Assembly: GCA_037974665.1 (NCBI GenBank) | Contig: CM075764.1 | Location: 116,126,325-116,190,324 of the forward strand | Length of the DNA: 64,000 nt | Direction of reading: 5' to 3' | Origin: Ehretia macrophylla | Lineage: Eukaryota; Streptophyta; Magnoliopsida; Boraginales; Ehretiaceae | Shown: piece by piece, positions 1 through 9,266 of the stretch | Position numbering within the stretch: position 1 is the first letter of the stretch | Layout of the letters: every line of letters starts with the position of its first letter | The notes under the pieces: model-generated | What the model was told of the DNA's origin: nothing | Databases searched by the model: none | The model's input: only the letters and a program-made list of their open reading frames with translations | Made by a program: the position numbers and the translations under genes

Positions 1-2018
1 CTGATAGTACTCTTGCCTCAAGTCGAGCTTCGAATACACTTTGGCTCCTTGAAGTTGATCAAATAACTCGTCGATCAGTGGAAGTGGGTATTTTTTCTTG
101 ACAGTCACTTGGTTCAATCCTCAGTAATCGATGCATAGCCTCAGCGTTTCGTCTTTCTTCTTTACAAATAGGACAGGTGCACCCCACGGAGAAAAACTTG
201 GTTGAACAAACCCCTTCTTCAACAATCCTTGCAATTGGTCCTTCAATTCTTGTAGCTCGGCCGGTGCCATACGATAGGGAGCTTTAGATATCGGCTGGGT
301 GCCAGGCAGTAACTCTATAATGAACTTGATCTCCCGATTTGGGGGTAGACGGGGCAATTCTTCTGGAAACACATCCGCCTAGTCTTTAATCACTGGCATC
401 TCCTCCAACTTAGCTTTGTCCCACGGCTTGTTGATGAGGTAAGCTAAGTATCCACTGCATCCTTTTCTCAAGGACTTCACTGCTTTCGTAGATGAAATGA
501 TGGAACTCCCAGTGAAATCTCTTCGACCAGTTACCTCTAGTATTGGTTGACCAGGTACCTGGAACGTTACAATCTTCGTCCGGCACTCTAGTTTGGCATG
601 ATGCCTTGCCCACCAGTCCATCCCTAAAATGACTTCATAGTCTCGAAAAGGTAATACAATAAGATTGGCTAAGAATTCCCTATCTTTAATTTGGATTTTA
701 CATGCTTTACAAGCTTAGCTAGTAACAAGTTTAGAACCCATTGGAGTACCAACTTCTACTTCATAAGGCAAACATACAACTTTCAGTTTCACACGTTGCA
801 CACATAAGGGGGTAATAAGTGAATGAGTAGCACCCGGATCAATTAGCACCCTAACAGGTTGATTCAGTATGAAGAATGTACCTTCAACAACAGCGGTCTC
901 CTCTGGAAGCTCCTCGCACTCAATAGCATAAGCTCGAGCCTGAACTCTAGGAATTGGAGTCTTGCCTCTACCAGCTGGTTTAACCTGATTTTGTCCTGCT
1001 TGCCATTTAGGGCAATCCTTGATCTGATACTGATCACTGCCACACCGCACATATCATCCCGACTTATTCCAGCACTAGGCCTCGGTGTGACCCTTCTTGT
1101 CACAGTAAGAGTAGTTGATAGACTGAGTAACAGGTGAACTACCTGTGGATCCGCGGGTGGAAGTGGTTGATGGTACTTTAGTCGGGCATTAACTGGTCTG
1201 TTTTGGCTCTGGCCTTGACTACGACTCTGGCTCTGGAATTTCCTCTGTTGACCGGGAGGCTGGTATGGTTTCTTGTTCGGCTGACTCGAACCGGCTCTAT
1301 CAAGTTTTATCTTCTCAACTCGGGAAGCAGCCGCAAAGATAGCAGAATCGGTATCGAAGTCATGCGAAGCCAATTGGTCCTGAATTTCTGGCCTCAATCC
1401 AGTAGTAAATTTCTACATCTTCGCCTCAGGAGTACTGACCATGTATTAAGCATAACGGGACAGTCGGTCAAAGAGAGCCTCGTACTGGGCCACCGTCATG
1501 TTACCCTAGTTCAAGTGCATGAATTCCTCAATCCGCCTCTGCCTGGAAACTACAGGTACATATTTCTCCTTGAATGATATAACGAAATTACCCCACAAGA
1601 GAGGTGTATGATCAGTTTCCCAAAGTGCCTCCACAGTGTGCCACCAATGCTCAGCATCCCCGTGCAATAGAAACACAACGAACTCCACATTTTCTTCATC
1701 AGTGTAGTCAAGTGGCCTGAAAATCCTCTCGATCTCAGACAACCAAGCCTCTGCTTTCTCATCATCAGCTTCCCCATGAAATTTGGACGCGCGAAAGTCA
1801 AGGAACTTCCTCATTCTGCTATGTCTCCCGTGGTTACCATCATTCCTGTTGTTGTTGTTTGCTTCACGTGCATCTTGACGTTCCATCACTTGCGACACGC
1901 GATCCATGGCATTCGCCATCATATTAAATATAGCCATGCCGGGATTAGTTTGGTAAGCATCTCCGGTCTCTTGGGGCTCACCGCTCCTATTGGTAGTGCG
2001 GGTATTAGGGCCAGCCAT
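1..2018 (-). pseudogene. Decayed gag-pol polyprotein (gag, protease, start of reverse transcriptase)
   Basis: The frame starts at a Met at 2018 (MAGPNTRTTN...), the natural gag start after the leader. It encodes the capsid region, a damaged zinc-knuckle region, a protease with IDPGATHS at about 815-840, and reverse transcriptase up to the palm region, where the window begins. The copy is dead. In-frame stops are seen at 1506-1508 (TAG), 1446-1448 (TAA), 1413-1415 (TAG), 1054-1056 (TGA), 715-717 (TAA), 379-381 (TAG) and 121-123 (TGA). A frameshift near 1180-1200 appears as about 7 missing bases relative to element 2. The second zinc knuckle has lost its first Cys (Tyr) and its His (Tyr). Gag and pol share one frame in the related copy. 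Function is inferred from family similarity only. Confidence 0.9.
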
Positions 2019-2296
2019 CTATAGGCACAGATTATGATGCACAATTTATTGAAATACGACAAACAAGAATTTAATGCATAAGATATGCAACATATAATTT
2101 TATATAGATACATAATTCTAGAAACAGTTAAAACATGTTAATCATGTAAACACATAGAAACAAAGAAATCACACTTAACATTATCACATACTAACACATA
2201 AACAAGTCATACTAATAACCTTAGGGCTTCTACTCATGGTCCGAGAGTTAAACCCGGCTCAAGCAATCTAAGCTCTGATACCATTCTTCTATAAGT
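2019..2296 (-). other. Retrotransposon leader between 5' LTR and gag
   Basis: This untranslated leader of element 1 lies between the LTR edge and the gag start codon. It is AT-rich and has no convincing ORF. It carries the primer binding site at its LTR end, separated from the LTR by about 12 bases. No other structure was recognised. Confidence 0.7.
2272..2283 (-). promoter_or_regulatory. Primer binding site (tRNA-iMet type)
   Basis: On the minus strand this reads TGGTATCAGAGC, the 12 bases complementary to the 3' end of plant initiator methionine tRNA. Many plant Ty3/gypsy and Ty1/copia elements use this primer to start minus-strand DNA synthesis. Its place just inside the LTR fixes the element's orientation and marks 2297-5847 as the 5' LTR. 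Confidence 0.9.
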
Positions 2297-5200
2297 AGTC
2301 ACGCTCCAACCTGGCCTATAAAGGTTAGACTAGAGTGTGAACTAAACATTCAAGTCATATCTCGTACTTAATCGTTCATGAAAGTTTAATACTTAACGTT
2401 TTAGCCTAAACTCTACAATTTTCTGAAAAACCGGCAGCATAACGGTTGTAATTGGGCTCTTTGGTTTGACCTAATTCTCTAAACGCCTCAAAATTTCTAA
2501 TCTCAATTTCATTTCCAACTATGATTACTATTTACCATCAATTGAAATGCCTACTAGTTGTCTTGAAGTCTCGTTTGATTAATAACCTAACATGATACTA
2601 TGTCTCGTTTGTTTGTTAATCCTTGTTACAAATGTACCTGTTAATCTTAGCTTATCAATGAGTACCTGTTTACGATTAGATAGGTTCATTTTACTTAATC
2701 ATTACCTGATACTTCATAATCCTATGATAGATACTAGCCAATAACGATAGCAAAACGACCATAGTAGTGTCTATCTAGTTATTATCAATACAAGCCTCAA
2801 TTAGACCCCAAATTACACCGGGGGTCTTTTTACATTACAATAACAAGCAAAATAAAAAATAGTCTTCAAGCAACATATTGTTCACAAAATGGCCATAGTC
2901 AAGCAAGGCACGTAGGGCAAGCAATCATTCCAAGGAATCATCATTAGGCATATCGTCCTCGGGTACCTGTTCCTGGACTTCTTCACCTGAGATGATAAAA
3001 GAGGGTGAGTCCTTATGAACTCAGTGAGGGGGGAACGAGAAATAAGTTTTGAAACTCATTTTCCAGTTCAACTTATGAAAAATCTTTTTTGCAAGCATGA
3101 ATATATCACAAGTAAGTACATAACGTAATGTAAAAGCAAAGGAACACAATTACCCATTTTTCATCCCTGAGGTTCTCTAGGAACCAAGCGAGAGTACTTA
3201 TACACATAGTGAAAAGGATACGGTGAGCTTTTGCACTTAGTTCATGTCAGTATCAGTTGTTGCAGCCGACTTCAAATCATCCCCTTATCACGCCAAATGG
3301 GTGTACTCCGGATGTATCCCGAAATCCTACGGCCCAACTTTCTGAGGAAGTCTAACCCCCAAGCGAGAGAGGGAATTGGACAATGGTAGTCACAGTTGCA
3401 CCGGCAACCCCGATGCCGCCCGGTGGGCGTGATCGCTACCACGCCAGAATGAAAGGTTGCAACCTTGTATGCAATGCATATTTATGACATTTAATATATC
3501 ACATTAGGAGGACAACAAAGTAGGTCGCCTCCGAGCAGTCATAAGATTGCACATTGACAAGTAAACAAGTGAGGCACAATATGACAAGCAATTTCACTAA
3601 TGAAGCCCATGGAGTTATATGAATATTAAATGGGCAGCCATGTAACGCATGTAAATCAAGTCATATAACTCATTTCGAAGTTCACGTAATCAAATAATAA
3701 GATTATTCATCATGCAACGACATCTGCGTGGGACCGGATGCAAGAAAGGCCTACTTGTCAACATGTAATCATCGAAATCACGTTTAGTGCTACAAGGGCA
3801 ACTACGGACAGCCTACTAATTTTATAATCAAACACGATGTTCATAGGATCAACGCTTATCAAGTTTTTTCCTAGCCATTAGGGTTTCATTTCATGCTCAC
3901 CCGTGCGATTAAACCCCAAGTCATCTTGTAATTAAGCTCAAGCCATGCATTGATCAATTCAAACACCCTCAAGCATTCAAAACAGTCCACACAACATCCA
4001 AATGCCACAATCCCAAGCATTTAATACAACAAGGGAAGCTACATTAATTTTCTAAGCATATCAATAGGTGAAACCCTCACTGCAATGGACTGTTTTCTCA
4101 CGATCATTAAGACAAACAAAATATATCCAATTCCAGTGAACAAGATGTCAAATTAAAGCTTAAGGAGTGAACTAAATTCAGAAACAAACCTCGCATCATT
4201 TGGAGTTCGGGTTCAAGAGTTATAGCCAAAACAGTGAGACTACACAAAACTGTCCAGATTTGCACACATTTCAATACTTGTCATTTTTTAGGGTCTTAGG
4301 GTGAGATTTAGCCTTAGTCCATTTCTGACAAAAATGTCCAGAACTGACAAATCCTCGTTTACTAAGTCAAAACTAGTTCGTTCTACAAGGTCAGTGAATC
4401 TGCCAAAACCTGCTTCATTTTTTTTCCAGACTTTCCAGATTTGGACACATTTTGATAATTAGCCATTTTGAAGACTTTAGAGTCAAACTTAGCTTTGGCC
4501 TATTTCTGCTAAAGGTGTTCAGAACTGGCAAAACTAGTTACCTACCATTTTTCACACATTTTCAACATTTTTACCTGGTCAAAATCACCTCGTACCAACA
4601 AGGCAAAAGGCTATCACATACCCGATTTCATCTATCATCACATTCTAGCCAAATATCTTGCCATGCATGTTTACAAAAGCTCATGAACACACATATATCA
4701 CAAGTACAGAAGTAAAGATAGACATTTAAGGGCATGCATTTGGATTTTGAAAGCTTTTCAAGAAGTTTTAGCCCTCACCTTAGCAAAGCAACAAGAAGAT
4801 GCACAAGACTCTTGGTGAAGCACAAAGTTGACCTTTTTCCTTGCTTAGCTGAGAGACAACTTGGGATTTCTCTAATTTCCTAGCTTAGTAACCAAGTTCT
4901 TAGTAGGTGCATGTGGTTAGAGCAAGAACAAAACGAAATGGGATCTAACAAACTCACCTAAGCCGAAATGGATGTGCTAAAGGCTTGCATGTGTGCTTCT
5001 TTGCTCCTAGTTTTGCTTGGTCGAGATCCTAAGCTTCTTGCATGTCTTGATGAACCATTGAGTGATGAAGTTAAGCTATGGAGTGTATAAACTCAGCCAA
5101 GGCCGAGAGAGAGAGAAGAAATGAGAGAGGAATGAGTGGAAATGAGAGAAAATGAAAGAAAATGAAAAGCTTTGTTGGGCAAAGATGCTTGTCGGCCTAG

Positions 5201-5847
5201 GGCCTTGCAAATTCAGATTTTTGTGTCTTCAAGGAACATTTTTGAATTGTCTAGTATGGCAAGAAGATGGGCCGAGAATATGGGTGCATTGGGTAGGGTT
5301 TTGGGTTAAATTTTTTATGCATTGTGTCATTAAATTGTCATAGAATGTTTGGGGAATAAATTTTGAAATTGGATTGCATGTACAAAGCTCCTAGTGGTCG
5401 GCCAAGGCTTGTGCAAAATCTGAATTTTTGTCTTGGTTAAGCAATATTTAATTGTGTTTGGGATATGCAAAGAATAAGGAATAAATAATAAAGAATGTCT
5501 AGCTTTTTGTAAGATTTTGTCTTCTAGTGGGTTGAATTAGTAATTTAATATTAGTTAGTGGAGTTTGTAGGATTAATTAATGATTTAGTGCTTCGTGTAA
5601 GATGCTTTCTTGATTAGCGTGAGGGCACGCTTTTCTAGGTTTAGGGCACACACTATGAGGTAAGGCACAAACTACGAGATGAATGCACATTTCCTAAGTA
5701 ATTGCACGCAACCCTAAATGAATGCACGTAATTCAATGCAAGGCACACAAAACGAAACATGATTCTTAAACCTTGGTCAAGGCACACAAATCTGGGTTAG
5801 GGTACACGAAAAGAGTTATCGCACGTAAATCGAGGTTGGGCCTTATA
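2297..5847 (-). mobile_element. 5' LTR of element 1 (3551 bp, subfamily A)
   Basis: This long terminal repeat is homologous over its length to the LTRs at 6043, 16229, 42548 and 55862. In plus-strand view it starts with a mutated form of the TGTCACGCCCC end and finishes with GGGCCTTATA, a mutated form of GGGCCTCACA. It contains a diverged internal duplication about 182 bp apart (CCAGATTTGCACACATT at 4253, CCAGATTTGGACACATT at 4435), a GA-rich tract at 5105-5166, and degenerate roughly 20-bp GCAC-type minirepeats at 5612-5847. As the 5' LTR it would hold the promoter. Its closest relatives here are the 6043 and 42548 LTRs. Confidence 0.92.
5612..5847. repeat. Degenerate ~20-bp minirepeats in LTR U3 start
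   Basis: Units begin GCAC or GGCAC and often contain AAATC, ACGAG or AGGT, spaced about 18-21 bp, with roughly a dozen units. Equivalent arrays lie at 9029-9261, 19553-19998, 45893-46123 and 59203-59546. In element orientation they occupy the very start of the LTR (U3). Confidence 0.7.
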
Positions 5848-6042
5848 GCTACGCCGATTTTCGGATCCTAAAATTGGACGTTTTCATCAGTTTCGGGATA
5901 CTATTCTTCTTTTGCGCCGTTTTTCCGTCCCGGATCGTACGTCGTGAGCCGTGAAAAGGACGACAACCTAATCCATCACATTTCTATTATCGAATTCCAT
6001 GGCACATTGGACATGACAACTTCGCTTCACGTAGAGACTGGG
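5848..6042. repeat. 341-bp satellite, 195-bp piece between two LTRs
   Basis: This is part of one monomer, from the GCTACGCC...TTTTCGG segment to ...GTAGAGACTGGG. It joins in phase with the satellite at 9262 if the intervening solo LTR is removed, so it is the remaining spacer between two independent retrotransposon insertions. No gene is present. Confidence 0.93.
6038..6042. repeat. Target-site duplication CTGGG (left)
   Basis: CTGGG directly precedes the solo LTR and is repeated at 9262-9266 directly after it. The motif belongs to the satellite (GCTGGGCCCGC), confirming insertion into the array. Confidence 0.95.
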
Positions 6043-9000
6043 TGTCACGCCCCAACCCGGCCTAAAAGGTTAGACTAGGGTGTGATCTAAACATTCAAGT
6101 CATGTCTCGTACATAATCGTTCATGAAAGTTTAACGACCATAGTCGTGTCTGTCTAGTTAGTATGAGTAAAAGCCAAAATTAGACCCCAAATTACAACGA
6201 GGGTCTTTTACATTACAAACATCAAGCAACATGAAAAGAAATAGTCTTCAAGCAGCATAGTGTTCATAAATGGCCATAATCAAGCAAAGCACATAGGACA
6301 GGCAATCATTCCAAGGAATCATCATTAGGCATGTCGTCCTCGGGTACCTGTTCTTGATCTTCTTCACCTGAGATGATAAAAGAGGGTGAGTCCTTATGAA
6401 CTCAGTGAGGGGGAACGAGAAATAAGTTTTGAAACTCATTTTCCGGTTCAACTTATGAAAAATCCTTTTTTGCAAGCATGAATATATCACAAGTAAGTAC
6501 ATAACATAATATAAAAGTAAAGGAACACAATTAATCGTATTTCCTCCCCGAGGTCCTCTAAGAACCAAGCGAGAGTACTTATACACATAGTGAAAAGGAT
6601 ACGGTGAGCTTTTGCTCTCAGTTCATGTTAATATCAGTTGTTGCGACCGACTTCAAATCATTCCCTTATCACGCCAAATGGGTGTACTCCAGATGTATCC
6701 CGAAATCTTACGACCCAACTCTCTGAGGAAGTCTAGCCCCCAAGCGAGAGAGGGAATTGGACAATGGTAGTCATGGTTGCACCGGCAAGCCCGATGCCGC
6801 CCGGTGTGCGTGAACGCTACCACGCCAGAATGAAAGGTTGCAACCTTGTATGCAATGCACATTTATGACATTTCATATATCACATTAGGAGGACAACAAA
6901 GTAGGTCGCCTCCGAGCAGTCATAAGATTGCACATTGACAAGTAAACAAGCGAAGCACGATATGACAAGTAATTTCACTTGAGAAGCACATGGAGTTATA
7001 TGAATATTAAACGGGCAGCCATGTAATGCATGTAAATCTAGTCATATAACTCACTTCGAAGTTCACGTAATCAAATAACAAGAATATTCAACATGCAACA
7101 ACATCTACGTGGGTCCGGGTGCAAGAAAGGCCTACTTGTCAACATGTAATGATCAAAATCACATTTAGGGCTACAAGGGCAACTACGGGCAGCCTACTAA
7201 TCATATAATTAAACACAATATTCATAGGATCAACACTTAGCGAAATTACCTAGTCACTAGGGCTTCAATTCGTGCTTACCCATGCGATTAAGCCCAAAGT
7301 CATTTCGTAATTAAACTCAAGCCACGCATTGATTAATTCTTACACCCTCAAGCATTCAAAACAGTCCACACAACATCCCAATGCCACAATCATAAGCATT
7401 TAATACAACAAGAGAAGCTACAATAATTTTTCTAAGCATATCACTAAGTGGAACCCTCACTGCAATGGACTGTTTTCTCACAATAATTAAGACAAGCAAA
7501 AAATCTCCAATTCCAGTGAATAAGATGTCAAATTAAAGCTTAAGGAGTGAACTAAATTCAGAAACAAACCTCGCATCATTTGGAGTTCGGTTTCAATAGT
7601 TATAGCCAAAACAGTGAGACTACACAAAACTGTCCAGATTTACACACATTTCAATACTTGTCTTTTTTGAGGGCCTTAGGATCAGATTTAGCCTTAGTCC
7701 ATTTCTGAAAAAAATGTCCAGAACTGAAAATTATAGCTGTAAACCAAATTTCATACATTTTAGATATCATTTACTAAGTCAAAACTGGTTTGTTCTACAA
7801 GATTAGTGAATCTGCCAAAACCTACTTCATTTTTCCAGACTTTACAGATTTAGACACATTTTGATAATTAGCCATTTTGAGGACCTTAGAGTCGAAATTA
7901 GCTTTGTCCTATTTCTGTAAAAAATGTTCAGAACTGGTAAAAATAGTTACCTACCAAGTTTCACGCATTTGCAACATCATTTACCTAGCCAAAATCACCT
8001 CGCCCCAACAGGACAGAAAGCTGTCACATACACGATTTCATCTATCATCACATTCTAGCCAAAAATCTTGCCATGCATGGTTATAAAAGCTTATGAACAC
8101 ACATATATCTCAAGTACAGAAGTAAAGATAGACATTTAAGGGCATGCATGTAGTTTTTTGAAAGATTTTCAAGAAGTTTTAGCCCTCACCTTAGCAAAAC
8201 AACAAGAAGATGCACAAGACTCTTGATGGTTGCACAAGATTGACTCTTTTCATTGCTTAGCCGAGACACCACTCGATTTTCTCAAATTTTCTAGCTTAGT
8301 AACCAAGTTCTTAGTAGGTGCATGTGGTTAGAACAAGAAGAAAAGAAATGGAAGCTAACAAACTCACCTAAGCCAAAATGGAGGTGCTAAAGGCTTGCAT
8401 GTGCATTTCTTTGCTCCTAGCTTTGTTTGGTCGAGCTCCTATGTAGCTTGGAAGTCTTGAAGAGCCTTAGGATGAAGAACTTAGCTATTGAGAGTAGAAA
8501 CTCAGCCAAGGCCAAGAGAGAGAGAAGAAATGAGAGAGGAATGAGAGGAAAATGAGAGAAAATGAAAGAAAATGAAAAGCTTTGTTGGGCAAAGATGCTT
8601 GTCGGCCTAGGGCCTTGCAAAATCAGAATTTTGTGTCTTCAAGAAGCATTTTGAATTATCTAGTATGGGCATGGAGCTTGTGTCAAAAATATGGAGCTTT
8701 GAGGAGGATTTTTGAGCCATTTTTTATTGCTTTGTGTCATTAAATTGCCATAGAATGTCTAGGAATTAATTTGAATTATGCAAGCAAGCACAAATGCTCA
8801 ACAAGTGGTCGGCCAAGGCATTGCTAGAATCTGAATTTTTTGTCTTGTTCAAGGCTTATTTTATTGTGTGTTTGGGATATGCAAAGAATAAAAAATAAAG
8901 AATAAAGAATGTCTAGCTTTTTGTGAGATTTTGTCTTCTAGTGGGTTGAATTAGCAATTTAATATTAGTTAGTGGAATTTGTAGGATTAATTAATGATTT

Positions 9001-9261
9001 AGTGCTTCGTGCAAGATGCTTTCTTAATTAGCGTGAGGGCACGGTTTCCTAGGTTTTGGGCACGCACTACGAGATAAGGCACGAACTACGAGACGAATGC
9101 ACATTTTTCAAGTAAATGCATGCAACCTTAAATGTATGCACATAATTCAATGCAAGGCACACAAAACAAAACACGATTCTTAAACCTAGGTCAAGGCACG
9201 CAAATCTAGATTAGGGCACACGAAACGAAGTATCGCACGTAAATCGAGATCGGGCCTCACA
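6043..9261 (-). mobile_element. Solo LTR (3219 bp, subfamily A, internally deleted)
   Basis: A complete LTR with TGTCACGCCCC at one end and GGGCCTCACA at the other, flanked by a perfect 5-bp duplication and with no internal retroelement sequence. That is the signature of recombination between the two LTRs of one element. Orientation is inferred from alignment to the LTRs of elements 1 and 2. Compared with the 42548 copy it lacks about 364 bp: the junction near 6134 joins GTTTAAC to GACCATAG, with AAC available at both breakpoints. It retains the internal duplication, the GA-rich tract (8513-8576) and U3 minirepeats. Short ORFs such as 6653-6862 are shared by descent with the 43524 copy and are not believed to be genes. 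Confidence 0.95.
9029..9261. repeat. Degenerate ~20-bp minirepeats in solo LTR
   Basis: Same GCAC-headed degenerate units as in the other LTRs, about a dozen copies, ending at the LTR border. Confidence 0.65.
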
Positions 9262-9266
9262 CTGGG
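9262..9266. repeat. Target-site duplication CTGGG (right)
   Basis: Second copy of CTGGG. The satellite continues in phase from here (CTGGGCCCACAAATTG). Confidence 0.95.

Larger units (their letters stand above)
1..5847 (-). mobile_element. Ty3/gypsy (Tekay-like) element 1, 5' part, cut by window edge
   Basis: This is the 5' portion of an LTR retrotransposon on the minus strand. Read from right to left it has a long 5' LTR (2297-5847), a primer binding site, a leader, and a decayed gag-pol frame that reaches the window start within reverse transcriptase. Its family matches element 2 at the right end by protein similarity and by LTR sequence. The right end abuts satellite DNA directly, so the element inserted into the 341-bp array. 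The LTR termini have drifted: AG replaces TG at 2297, and TA replaces CA at 5847. The left flank, 3' LTR and target duplication partner lie outside the window. If the duplication survives, it should read GCTAC (5848-5852) on the far side. Confidence 0.9.

Noticed and set aside
864..1397. 177-codon minus-strand ORF in element 1 as a separate gene
   Set aside because: Its first part is gag and its second part is gag read out of frame after a small deletion; element 2 has a similar shadow frame at 62933-63376.
6653..6862. Minus-strand 69-codon ORF shared with 43524-43733
   Set aside because: Both lie in homologous positions of subfamily A LTRs. The frame is disrupted in the 2297 LTR and altered in subfamily B, so similarity reflects LTR descent and not selection on a protein.
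2297..9261. 2297-9261 as one element with two LTRs (a small complete retrotransposon)
   Set aside because: Only 195 bp of satellite separates the LTRs, the right one has its own perfect CTGGG duplication, and the left one is joined to a primer site and gag of element 1.
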